Notes: generated by a model not told the origin, from the letters alone. A stretch of DNA of 24,361 nucleotides from a virus (IMGVR_UViG_3300005511_000082:1-24361); one strand, 5' to 3'; positions 5,975 through 11,983 are shown, counted from the first letter of the stretch. Translations and numbers: made by a program.

Positions 5975-6017
5975 CTGGCGCCTCCGTTCTGCGTATGATC
6001 GCAGCGGAGGTACGCCA
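5971..6017 (+). promoter_or_regulatory. Promoter whose -10 is the loop of a long hairpin hiding the ribosome site
   Basis: TTGACT (5971-5976)-17-TATGAT (5994-5999) is a near-consensus promoter. The same bases form a nested inverted repeat: TGGCG (5976-5980) with CGCCA (6013-6017), CCTCCG (5981-5986) with CGGAGG (6005-6010), and CTGCG (5989-5993) with CGCAG (6000-6004). That is 16 pairs broken only by TT on the left and TA on the right, with TATGAT as the exact loop. The right side contains the GGAGG ribosome site and the A of ATG 6017. Readthrough RNA would hide the start; RNA begun at this promoter (near 6006) would lack the left arm. Confidence 0.7.
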
Positions 6018-6361
6018 TGCCCAACAAACGATCCAATGCTGAGCTTGCTGCACTGCTGATGCGTCCACAGGTTGATGGGACGATCCTGCAGGAAGCAGCA
6101 CAACGCCTGCGCGACTTCGACCTGCAGCAACTCCTGACGATGAATGAGGTTGTTCAGACTGTCAACGAGTCGACTGCAATCGACGAGCACACCTCGCGCA
6201 TTGTCGAGCAGGTTGTCACAGCTATCCCGATCAGCAAACGATCCACTGAGGCGATGGCGTCACTCGCAGCTCGTATCCTTCAGGGTCGGGTGTATGACGA
6301 CCAGGACGTCAAGTCCCTAGCTGCCAGTGTCCTCGCTCAATATGAAGAGCCGCAATCGTGA
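6017..6361 (+). CDS. Hypothetical helical protein, 114 aa
   Basis: The start is ATG 6017 with GGAGG at 6006-6010. The 114-residue product appears almost entirely helical and mildly acidic (ELAALLMRPQVDGTILQEAA, LQQLLTMNEVVQTVNE, TSRIVEQVVTAIPIS), which fits a small coiled-coil or bundle protein. No motif, Cys or membrane segment. It ends in a GTGA overlap with the next gene. Its translation is likely controlled by the hairpin leader 5971-6017, which would make expression depend on its own promoter rather than readthrough. Function unknown. Confidence 0.7.
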   Translation: MPNKRSNAELAALLMRPQVDGTILQEAAQRLRDFDLQQLLTMNEVVQTVNESTAIDEHTSRIVEQVVTAIPISKRSTEAMASLAARILQGRVYDDQDVKSLAASVLAQYEEPQS

Positions 6362-6741
6362 GCGGTCTCCCGTTGGCGAGGGATATGTTCCAGGCCAAGA
6401 TGAAAGGCCTGATGAGGATCTCCGAGGCAATGGGCAACGGCGATTGGTTCAAGGGTACTCTGGTCACCGACCCGTCTGTGGTCGTCGAGATCGGGTATGA
6501 TGACGCTGGCAAGAAACTGCCGGGAACGGGCATCTCCTACATGGGTGCCTGGCGTGGAAAAGCGAAGCGTCCACTAGTCGAGTTCCAGAATGGGTTCCTT
6601 GCGTATCACCCCACCGCGGATGAGTGGGATATACTCTTCCGTCCGATCATCGAAAGGTTGATGGGGTTTCGCCCGATGCGTGTCGCAGGTGACATGCGCG
6701 ACGTTGAACGCGTCGTCACGCGTCATTCTTCGCATTTCTGA
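6358..6741 (+). CDS. Hypothetical phage protein, 127 aa
   Basis: Translation probably starts at GTG 6358, which shares GTGA with the previous stop. The soluble 127-residue protein has an N-terminal helix (LARDMFQAKMKGLMRISEAM) and then a beta-rich part (FKGTLVTDPSVVVEIGYDD, RPLVEFQNGFLAYH) and ends in VVTRHSSHF. No domain recognised. It is the second gene of a two-gene unit controlled by the leader at 5971-6017. A structured element (6754-6824) begins shortly after its stop. Confidence 0.65.
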   Translation: MSGLPLARDMFQAKMKGLMRISEAMGNGDWFKGTLVTDPSVVVEIGYDDAGKKLPGTGISYMGAWRGKAKRPLVEFQNGFLAYHPTADEWDILFRPIIERLMGFRPMRVAGDMRDVERVVTRHSSHF

Positions 6742-6753
6742 GCGATTAGGAGG

Positions 6754-6824
6754 CGCCGTAGGCGCGTGATCGTGCGTTGCGACGTGCGACGATGCGCAAA
6801 CGACGCCTGAAAACGCCTGTGGCG
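6754..6824 (+). promoter_or_regulatory. Structured leader element, copy B
   Basis: CGCCGTAGG (6754-6762) is identical to the left arm of copy A. Its partner CCTGTGGCG (6816-6824) differs from copy A at two positions, but both changes give G-U pairs, so all nine pairs remain in plus-strand RNA. The enclosed length is 53 bases against 52 in copy A, and GCGCAAACGAC recurs at 6794-6804. Local hairpins CGCC-GTA-GGCG and CGCC-TGT-GGCG are alternatives. No clean -35/-10 pair is seen inside this copy. Confidence 0.5.
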
Positions 6825-6889
6825 CACGTTTATGCCATCACATTTGCGCTTATACCGCCTCTTCAAGGGGAGCGAGGTATATTATCACC

Positions 6890-6901
6890 TTGCATATGCA
6901 A
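6890..6901. promoter_or_regulatory. Perfect 12-bp palindrome upstream of the gene at 6918
   Basis: TTGCATATGCAA is a perfect palindrome ending 16 bases before ATG 6918, just after an AT-rich TATATTAT run (6878-6885). It could be a dimer-binding operator. The rest of the 6742-6917 gap holds leader copy B and no gene. Confidence 0.35.
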
Positions 6902-6917
6902 AGGAATGGAGACTACT

Positions 6918-7418
6918 ATGGGCTTCCAAGGCTCGACAGCATGGGTCGAGATGAAAAGGCACTTCAATGCCCGCTCTCTCGAATGGTTCAATGCGATGTA
7001 CCTGATGGCGTGGGGTGCATGGGTGATCCTTTTCCCGGGTCTTATGACCGAGTCGGCTTTGAAGGACTCATTTAGTGGTCTTATCAGTCTCGCACCTCAG
7101 CAGGTGTGGGGCTTGGCTGCTTTCACAGGTGGTTCGATCCGAGTGATTGCGTTGTGGGTGAACGGGCAGTGGGGTTTAACGCCTCTCATCCGCGTGATGA
7201 CCAGCTTTATGTCGGTGTTCATCTGGTTTTGGATCGCAGTCGGTCTCGTGAAGACGGGACTACCGCAACCGGGGATCGTTATGTACGGCGGCTTGATGAT
7301 CGCCGATATGTTTTCCGCATTCAGAGCAGCAGGTGACGCTTACGAGGCAGAGGTCGCGCGGCGGATGAAGTCCCAGTTGGAGTCTTCGAATGTCGCAAGT
7401 TTCTCAGGCCGCCGCTGA
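6918..7418 (+). CDS. Polytopic membrane protein, about four helices, 166 aa
   Basis: The start is ATG 6918, after GGAGACTACT; the open frame extends back to 6777 but that part lies over the leader and copy B. Hydrophobic segments are about residues 24-42 (MYLMAWGAWVILFPGLM), 60-80 (APQQVWGLAAFTGGSIRVIA), 90-112 (IRVMTSFMSVFIWFWIAVGLV) and 118-135 (GIVMYGGLMIADMFSAF), so roughly four transmembrane helices. The C-terminal 30 residues are charged and helical (AGDAYEAEVARRMKSQLE). No family recognised. It overlaps the next membrane-protein gene by 29 bases. Four-helix phage membrane proteins may act in lysis, exclusion or entry control; none can be chosen here. Confidence 0.7.
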   Translation: MGFQGSTAWVEMKRHFNARSLEWFNAMYLMAWGAWVILFPGLMTESALKDSFSGLISLAPQQVWGLAAFTGGSIRVIALWVNGQWGLTPLIRVMTSFMSVFIWFWIAVGLVKTGLPQPGIVMYGGLMIADMFSAFRAAGDAYEAEVARRMKSQLESSNVASFSGRR

Positions 7419-7743
7419 AGCCAGCACTTTAGACTGGAAGGTAGTCGCAGCAGCTGTAGCCGTCTTTTGTGGCACTCTCGTAACGACAGTCTGGGGATGG
7501 ATCCAGAAACGCAAGTCGTTCGAGTCCAGTCATATCAAGGGCGCTGGGGTTGTAGATGTCCCGATTGCAGCTGGTATCATCCAGGATAACCAGACACTGC
7601 GTGAAGCCACAATGGTCAATCGCGAGGTGCGCGATCAGCTGTTGATCCTAAACCACGCGCTCATGCAGTACAACCGAAACCAGGAGGAGACGAACGAGCT
7701 CCTCGAGAAGATCTGTCGTCGCCTCGACAAACGAGATGATTGA
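7390..7743 (+). CDS. Membrane-anchored coiled-coil protein, 117 aa
   Basis: The start is ATG 7390, inside the end of the preceding gene and preceded by TTGGAG. Residues about 17-37 are a transmembrane helix (VVAAAVAVFCGTLVTTVWGWI) followed by a basic stop-transfer (QKRKS). Residues about 65-115 form a long helix with heptad character (LREATMVNREVRDQLLILNH, then NQEETNELLEKICRRLDKRD). This is a one-pass protein with a coiled-coil tail. The pair with the polytopic protein at 6918 suggests they work together in the membrane. A holin/antiholin or spanin-like role is only a possibility. Its stop lies inside the -35 of the next promoter. Confidence 0.7.
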   Translation: MSQVSQAAAEASTLDWKVVAAAVAVFCGTLVTTVWGWIQKRKSFESSHIKGAGVVDVPIAAGIIQDNQTLREATMVNREVRDQLLILNHALMQYNRNQEETNELLEKICRRLDKRDD

Positions 7744-7768
7744 CATGGCACCGGCGTCGCGGTATTAT
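7740..7768 (+). promoter_or_regulatory. Strong sigma70-type promoter (TTGACA-17-TATTAT)
   Basis: The consensus -35 TTGACA (7740-7745) contains the previous stop; the -10 TATTAT (7763-7768) follows after exactly 17 bp. The -10 is bracketed by direct repeats CGGCGTCG at 7752-7759 and 7771-7778, a possible operator. The remaining leader to 7878 has no gene. Confidence 0.75.
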
Positions 7769-7878
7769 TGCGGCGTCGGATTGTCTACTAGGCCCTAACG
7801 TCGCGTCGAGCAAAGTCTCCGCCTTACACGTTGCAGCCAGCGTTTTCCCGACACCCTCCTCAAATCATGGAGACTACT

Positions 7879-8118
7879 ATGGCTACTCGTGCCAAGATGA
7901 CTTGTCTGTCGGTGGAAGACCTGGGCTGGAGCAAGAAGGTTAAGCTTCAGGTCGTCTACGATCCCAGCGCCAATGGTGAAGACAAGAACTTCACCAAGGC
8001 GACTCCTTCGGGAGAGGTCTGGATGACCATCGACAATCCTGCGGCTTCGGTTCAGTTCGTACCGCGGAAGAAGTACTACGTCACCTTCGAAGAAGCACCC
8101 GAAGAAAATTCGGGTTGA
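7879..8118 (+). CDS. Conserved-type small phage protein, 79 aa
   Basis: The start is ATG 7879, preceded by ATGGAGACTACT, the same leader block as the gene at 6918; the longer frame from 7831 is untranslated leader. The 79 residues look beta-rich: KMTCLSVEDLGWSKKVKLQVVYD, KNFTKATPSGEVWMTIDNPAAS and FVPRKKYYVTFEEA. The pattern of an NxxFxxATPSG segment, a DNPAA segment and YYVTFEEA resembles small proteins seen in several siphophages and microviruses, whose role is unknown to me; this is recalled. It is a one-gene unit behind a consensus promoter, so probably well expressed. Confidence 0.75.
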   Translation: MATRAKMTCLSVEDLGWSKKVKLQVVYDPSANGEDKNFTKATPSGEVWMTIDNPAASVQFVPRKKYYVTFEEAPEENSG

Positions 8119-8143
8119 CACAGTGACCCGGCCATGTTAGGCT
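8115..8143 (+). promoter_or_regulatory. Possible plus-strand promoter facing the minus-strand operon
   Basis: TTGACA (8115-8120)-17-TAGGCT (8138-8143) fits the spacing rule of the other promoters, with a weaker -10. No plus-strand gene follows before 10166, so it would make antisense RNA across the DUF1643 and ThyX genes. It may be chance. Confidence 0.3.
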
Positions 8144-8763
8144 AGGGGTATCGGGACTAGGTTTCCCGGTAGGTAGAGGGGATGGCAAGGTTCGCCATTC
8201 TTTGATGAGCGAAGGCATTGGAGTTGAACTCCTGCGACTGCTGCGATAGTGCGAACGCTGTCCCCTCTATCTTTATGCTTGACTCCCCAAGCGCAGACGA
8301 CAGGAACGCCCTTCCTCGCTGCAAACTCAAACGCCGTCTTCAACCACCAATCATTCGAAGGGCCTACTCGCCCGAGGATCTGTTTCTGATCCGTCGAGCG
8401 AATAGCGTAGATATTGAGTACGAGGATACCACCGAAACCCCAGGCCTTGCTATACCGCATGATCTTATGGATCGTCGGATCATTCTTCCTGTGGTCGGCG
8501 GTACTCGGGTTCATCATGACCCAGATGATAATTGGCTTCGACGGGTCCCAACACCGCCAAAGCCAATATCGCCAAAGACCCCTTACTCCTGCGGCGGAAA
8601 ATCGATCTTGATGACCTTCACTCCCGGGATCGACTCGAGCAAGCGTTGAATAAATCCGCCAGGCGCGTCTGAACGTTCCCGCTTCGGCGCTGGCCCGAGA
8701 AGCTCGATCAATATCGGCTCGAGTTGGTAGTCGCTGGGCGTATCGCCTTGGAACACGAGACAT
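8137..8763 (-). CDS. DUF1643 family protein; start uncertain
   Basis: The conserved part runs from GLWRYWLWRCWD onward: IIWVMMNPSTAD, then NDPTIHKIMRYSKAWGFGGILVLNIYAIRSTD and a closing CHPLYLPGN, all hallmarks of DUF1643, whose biochemical function is unknown. The only in-frame standard start is ATG 8763, which adds about 60 Arg-rich residues that overlap the upstream gene by 181 bases. No ATG, GTG or TTG occurs in frame between there and the MMNPS segment. GGAG lies 11 bases before ATG 8763. An alternative is a -1 slip at the TTTT run in the upstream gene's last codons. It is last in the ThyX operon. Confidence 0.75.
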   Translation of the reverse strand: MSRVPRRYAQRLPTRADIDRASRASAEAGTFRRAWRIYSTLARVDPGSEGHQDRFSAAGVRGLWRYWLWRCWDPSKPIIIWVMMNPSTADHRKNDPTIHKIMRYSKAWGFGGILVLNIYAIRSTDQKQILGRVGPSNDWWLKTAFEFAARKGVPVVCAWGVKHKDRGDSVRTIAAVAGVQLQCLRSSKNGEPCHPLYLPGNLVPIPLA

Positions 8764-9005
8764 TTGTTGAAGAACTCCGCTAGCTTGTTGCTGTCCTCGT
8801 GGAACAGACCGCGCATCTGATCCTGGAACGACAGCATCTCACAGCGGCTATGCCCACAGGGACAAGGCTGAGTGTTCCAGTTCTTCCACACCGACATCGC
8901 GCCGGGGTGAAGTTTCATATGCTCGAGGAATACCCACTCGGTCTCAGTGCTCATGATGAGCCCTGCATCGAATGGGATGATGCCCGCTATGTCTTTGTTT
9001 GGCAT
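8583..9005 (-). CDS. Hypothetical protein with Cys/His knuckle, 140 aa
   Basis: The start is ATG at 9005, overlapping the ThyX stop as TAATG, with GAAGGA upstream; the longer open frame from 9056 is inside thyX. The 140-residue product has QPCPCGHSRCEMLSF near residues 44-58, a CxCxH-x2-C cluster that could bind zinc, followed by a helical segment (DSNKLAEFFNKCLVF) and a C-terminal part ending GVKVIKIDFPPQE. No family recognised. It is third in the operon 10059-8137. Its last codons (ATC GAT TTT CCG) carry a T-run where a -1 slip would enter the DUF1643 frame. Confidence 0.7.
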   Translation of the reverse strand: MPNKDIAGIIPFDAGLIMSTETEWVFLEHMKLHPGAMSVWKNWNTQPCPCGHSRCEMLSFQDQMRGLFHEDSNKLAEFFNKCLVFQGDTPSDYQLEPILIELLGPAPKRERSDAPGGFIQRLLESIPGVKVIKIDFPPQE

Positions 9006-9847
9006 TACCGATCCTTCACTGCTTCGTTGGCCAGGGTCTTGCGATGTTGGATCCACCCGACAAAGTTCCCGTGCAAGTGCGGGTTCTGCCAGATGTGATC
9101 GTAGGGAGGACGAACGCCTTGCTGACTGTGGTCGGGCGTCGCTTGATGTTCGGCGGGTGAGGCGTGCAGCGGCTGTGACACGACAAGGCTCTCGTATCGT
9201 GCGATCTCCGCTTCATGCGATGGGTTGCCGTCGAACGGCTTGTAGCTGAGACGTGCCGAACGTGCGGTCGACAGCTTCAGCTTGAGTGCGATGTCCAGGT
9301 GCTTCTCCTCACGAAGGACGTAAGGTAGATGCCAATCCGTGTGCCCGAGTTCATCGGGGATCGAGTCATCGAACGCCGCCTTCATCAGGACGGCGAGTGC
9401 CTGCAGTTCAGGCTGAGCCGCACTGTGATCGCGCAGCGCCCAGAAGTTCGCCCACTCGGTCGAGGTCACCAGCACGTCGATCCAGCCGAACCACTCGAGT
9501 GGCCGGTTCGCCCATTGCTTGTGCATACCTTGATCGAACCAGGAACCGACATAGGCTCGGGTAATTTCGGCAAGCTCACGCCATTCGCGATCCCACTTCT
9601 CCTGTAGCTCGGGTGACGCCCGTTCGTCGGACTGCATACCTTTGCGGTTCATGCCGAACTCGGGAACGAAGATCGTTTCCTTGAGCAAGGTGCTGACGGG
9701 CACCGCTCTCGACGACCTCGCATTGCGACTGAAGACGCGGTGAGTCATCAACTCGCTATGGATGAAGCGCGGGTAGCGCAGGTGAAGGCTGCTGATGCGA
9801 ATGCCCTGTGGGCTAATGCTGTCGGCGATCATCGTGGCAGTGGTCAT
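9005..9847 (-). CDS. thyX: Flavin-dependent thymidylate synthase ThyX
   Basis: The 280-residue enzyme starts at ATG 9847, overlapping the preceding stop as ATGA with GGAG upstream; ATG 9859 is a less likely alternative. ThyX methylates dUMP to dTMP with methylene-tetrahydrofolate, FAD and NADPH in the cytoplasm. Visible motifs are ELMTHRVFSRNARSSRAVPV (residues 32-51), which is the phage-type form of the ThyX RHR/S signature; KQWANRPLEWF; TSTEWANFWALRDHSAAQPE, where the EW-NFW-LR and AQPE elements bind substrate and flavin; and a C-terminal STARSARLSY segment that fits the usual catalytic Ser/Arg region. The leading RHR position is THR here, as in phage homologues I recall. It would supply dTMP for phage replication. 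Confidence 0.88.
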   Translation of the reverse strand: MTTATMIADSISPQGIRISSLHLRYPRFIHSELMTHRVFSRNARSSRAVPVSTLLKETIFVPEFGMNRKGMQSDERASPELQEKWDREWRELAEITRAYVGSWFDQGMHKQWANRPLEWFGWIDVLVTSTEWANFWALRDHSAAQPELQALAVLMKAAFDDSIPDELGHTDWHLPYVLREEKHLDIALKLKLSTARSARLSYKPFDGNPSHEAEIARYESLVVSQPLHASPAEHQATPDHSQQGVRPPYDHIWQNPHLHGNFVGWIQHRKTLANEAVKDR

Positions 9848-10059
9848 CAAAATCTCCATTCTCCGGCTTTATCAGCCTTCTTCATCTTACGTTGAAACTT
9901 CTCGTGACGCAACTTCTGTTTGTCCGTTAGTTTATTCTCCTTCCAGATCCATTTGCCCTTCTTGGCACCACGAGCAGTGGCGATAGGCGCCAGCTTATGC
10001 GCAGGAGGTGGTCCAAGCCATCCTCCCTTAGGAGGCTTATCCTTATCGTCGCGTGCCAT
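9847..10059 (-). CDS. Small basic protein, 70 aa
   Basis: The start is ATG at 10059 with a near-perfect AAAGGAGG ribosome site, and the stop overlaps thyX by ATGA. The 70-residue product is rich in Lys, Gly and Pro (RDDKDKPPKGGWLGPPPAHK) with a basic helix at the C-terminus (LTDKQKLRHEKFQRKMKKAD). It may bind nucleic acid, but no family is recognised. It is first in the minus-strand operon leading to DUF1643. I could not identify a convincing minus-strand promoter between it and the divergent gene at 10166. Confidence 0.7.
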   Translation of the reverse strand: MARDDKDKPPKGGWLGPPPAHKLAPIATARGAKKGKWIWKENKLTDKQKLRHEKFQRKMKKADKAGEWRF

Positions 10060-10071
10060 TATTGACCTCCT

Positions 10072-10100
10072 TTGACATATGACAGCATGTGGCGTATCCT
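10072..10100 (+). promoter_or_regulatory. Strong sigma70-type promoter (TTGACA-17-TATCCT)
   Basis: The -35 TTGACA (10072-10077) and -10 TATCCT (10095-10100) are separated by exactly 17 bp in the divergent gap and point to the gene at 10166. The -10 is preceded by GCG as at other promoters. The leader is about 60 bases. Confidence 0.7.
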
Positions 10101-10165
10101 AGTGGAACCAATCGACGTCTTCGTGCGTTGATGGCGTTGAGGGATTTACCACAGGAGAATTGACC

Positions 10166-10627
10166 ATGGGTACGTTTGAAGAAGGCAAGGCGCCGAACGC
10201 AAAGGCTGCTGCTTCCGCGGTCGACAAGGGCCAGCCGACGAAGGAAGAGGTCAAGGCCGCCGACGAGAATGTCGGCAAGGTCGAGACTCCGGCCGCATCG
10301 CCGCAAGAACCCGTCGAGGTGACCAAGGAAAGCCCCGAGGAAACCGCGGACCGTCACGTTGCTTCGACCGAGCTGAAGGTCGGCGATCTGCTTCCTGAGG
10401 AACAGCAGGCCGACACCGCTCCGGCCGAGGACGCCAAGGAACTGATCGTCGCCGGCGCCGCGTCGGGTCCGGATCGTGCGGGTGTCATCCGCAACGACCA
10501 GGGCAAGCCCGCCTATGCGCCTCCCGGAACCCTGAATGCCGCGTTCGCCGGCGTGCAGGAAGATGCGTCGGGTCACGTCGACTCGATCCACACCGACAAC
10601 TCGGACAAGTCGGGCACCCGCATCTAA
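10166..10627 (+). CDS. Acidic Ala/Glu-rich protein, probably abundant, 153 aa
   Basis: The start is ATG 10166, seven bases after AGGAGA; a TTG at 10160 is in frame but less likely. The 153 residues are acidic and mostly low-complexity (AKAAASAVDKGQPTKEEVKA, VEVTKESPEETADRHVAS), with a more ordered C-terminus that includes VIRNDQGKPAYAPPGTLNAA. Codons are as strongly C/G-ending as in the capsid gene, and it has its own consensus promoter although it is flanked by minus-strand genes; both suggest high expression. It could be a virion or decoration protein, or a soluble acidic accessory protein. No homologue recognised. It ends tail-to-tail with the next gene, overlapping by 4 bases. Confidence 0.75.
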   Translation: MGTFEEGKAPNAKAAASAVDKGQPTKEEVKAADENVGKVETPAASPQEPVEVTKESPEETADRHVASTELKVGDLLPEEQQADTAPAEDAKELIVAGAASGPDRAGVIRNDQGKPAYAPPGTLNAAFAGVQEDASGHVDSIHTDNSDKSGTRI

Positions 10628-11178
10628 GCCTCCTGCTTCGGCAGGCCTGTGGAGGGGTCGTCGGTCTTCGGGTCGGCGGCCCTTTCCCTTTCATCCAGAT
10701 GATAGCCGAGCATAATCCCTTCCTCAATAATGCGCTGAGCCGCACCCCGGATGCGAGATACTCGCTCGATGAAGTCAACGTCCTGTTGCGCTGTCCCATA
10801 GTCCTCGAACCACTTCAACTCCTGGCTGATGACCTCGGTCTGCTTTGTCAGGGTCGTGTGCAGGTGAGCGTCGGCGGCGACCGAGGGAATAGTCCACACG
10901 AACTCGAGGTAGTGATCCGGTGTCGTCGTGATCGTCAGCTGAGGCATACCGAACGCGTACCCGTGACGACCGATCCTGGCGAGCAACTTTCCTAACGTCC
11001 GATAGGCGTAGTCCTCGATACGCTGGCCGTTGTCATCACCGATGAAGTCCTGCAGCGGATACTTCGCCGTCTCGGTCATGGTGTGCTTCGTCGGGTTGGT
11101 AAACGCACCATAGATACGCTGGAGCGCTTTTCCCACAGGGGTGTTGGTCGACGGATCGACAGCTAGGACTGACGGCAT
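10624..11178 (-). CDS. Hypothetical phage protein, 184 aa
   Basis: The start is ATG at 11178, one base after the previous stop, with GGGAAAG upstream. The 184-residue soluble protein has a mixed N-terminal half (VLAVDPSTNTPVGKALQRIY, PQLTITTTPDHYLEFVWTIP) and a helical C-terminal half (KQTEVISQELKWFEDYGTAQ, VSRIRGAAQRIIEEGIML). No catalytic motif or membrane segment is recognised. It is the distal gene of the two-gene minus-strand operon beginning at 11923. The stop TAG overlaps the plus-strand gene's TAA, so the two transcripts converge. Function unknown. Confidence 0.7.
   Translation of the reverse strand: MPSVLAVDPSTNTPVGKALQRIYGAFTNPTKHTMTETAKYPLQDFIGDDNGQRIEDYAYRTLGKLLARIGRHGYAFGMPQLTITTTPDHYLEFVWTIPSVAADAHLHTTLTKQTEVISQELKWFEDYGTAQQDVDFIERVSRIRGAAQRIIEEGIMLGYHLDERERAADPKTDDPSTGLPKQEA
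10632..10645 (+). terminator. UUCG-loop hairpin after the gene at 10166
   Basis: CCTGC-TTCG-GCAGG begins four bases after the stop of the acidic protein gene. A UUCG tetraloop is very stable, but no T-run follows, so it would be a weak or Rho-assisted terminator or an RNA 3' end protector. It lies inside the last codons of the converging gene. Confidence 0.3.
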
Positions 11179-11179
11179 G

Positions 11180-11923
11180 TTACTTTCCCTTCTTCTTTTT
11201 GGCGGCCTTCAAACCTGCTGTGACCTTGGCCTCGATGTCAGCAGCAGTCTTCTTGTCGAACGCCCAACCGAAGGAAGGCTTCTCGAGCTTCATCGCACGA
11301 AGGACGCCGCGGACTTCACGTCCCTCGACACCGAGCTTCTTGGCGATGTCGTTCGCGGTCACCATCCCAGATAAGTCAACGCGCTCTCTCTTAGGCTTTG
11401 GATCAGCCTTCGGTCGTTCGGGTTTAGCGGCACGCGCAGGTTTTGGATCACGGGCTCGCTTCGGCGTGTCCTCCCCGTCATCGTCTTCATCTCGAATATC
11501 CTCGACTGGCTCAGCATGTCCGGACTCGCTCCTGCCGTAGAGGAAACGGTTGATCGAAGCGATAAGCTGCTCGTCCCTCCAAGCATCCTCTTCTTCAGTC
11601 GGCTCATAGTCGATCAGCTCCTTGATCTGGTCTGCATGTGCGCGGATCTTGACGCCTCGGCTGGTGACGACCATCGTGTCCCGGTCGAACCAGGTCTCGT
11701 ACTTCCACTCGTCCTTGCCGATCAGGCGAGTGACCATGAACCTGGCAGCGAAAGTGCCCAGGAACTTGAGGACGAGGATCTTGCCGACAGGATCGCCTTC
11801 ACGCGCATACGATGCGTGGATCACATAGCGATGGCCGTCAACCTTGGGCGAGTAGGCCTCCAGACCACGACGGGTCTTTGGTTTCTCTTCACCTGGTTCA
11901 TGGGATTTTCTCGTTCGTACCAT
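11180..11923 (-). CDS. HTH-containing basic protein, 247 aa
   Basis: I start this gene at ATG 11923, which has AAGGAAA upstream; the upstream in-frame ATG at 11959 lies inside the -10 box and has no ribosome site. The first 110 residues form an uncharacterised mixed domain (VDGHRYVIHASYAREGDPVG, WKYETWFDRDTMVVTSRGVK). A disordered linker follows, first acidic (EDIRDEDDDGEDT) and then Lys/Pro/Arg-rich. Residues about 183-235 look like a helix-turn-helix (MVTANDIAKKLGVEGREVRG, VLRAMKLEKPSFGWAF) of the kind found at the C-terminus of phage DNA-binding proteins. A Lys-rich tail ends it. Likely binds DNA; it could regulate the adjacent terminase or the converging genes. Confidence 0.65.
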   Translation of the reverse strand: MVRTRKSHEPGEEKPKTRRGLEAYSPKVDGHRYVIHASYAREGDPVGKILVLKFLGTFAARFMVTRLIGKDEWKYETWFDRDTMVVTSRGVKIRAHADQIKELIDYEPTEEEDAWRDEQLIASINRFLYGRSESGHAEPVEDIRDEDDDGEDTPKRARDPKPARAAKPERPKADPKPKRERVDLSGMVTANDIAKKLGVEGREVRGVLRAMKLEKPSFGWAFDKKTAADIEAKVTAGLKAAKKKKGK

Positions 11924-11954
11924 TCGATGTTTCCTTGTGTTGGGAACGATGTCG

Positions 11955-11983
11955 ATCATACAACGTCAAGGACGAGAGATCAA
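11955..11983 (-). promoter_or_regulatory. Sigma70-type promoter, minus strand (TTGATC-17-TATGAT)
   Basis: On the minus strand TTGATC (11978-11983) and TATGAT (11955-11960) are 17 bp apart and drive the gene starting at 11923. The promoter occupies the divergent gap just before the small terminase start. A weak plus-strand candidate for the terminase, TTGTGT (11935-11940)-18-TACAAC, overlaps it. Confidence 0.65.

Noticed and set aside
8175-8268. tRNA-like fold: AGAGGGGA pairs with TCCCCTCT and encloses a 5-bp hairpin next to the right position for a T-arm (minus-strand view).
   Set aside because: The T-loop, D-arm and anticodon-arm consensus bases are absent, and the stretch encodes the conserved C-terminus of the DUF1643 protein. 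Treated as coincidence.
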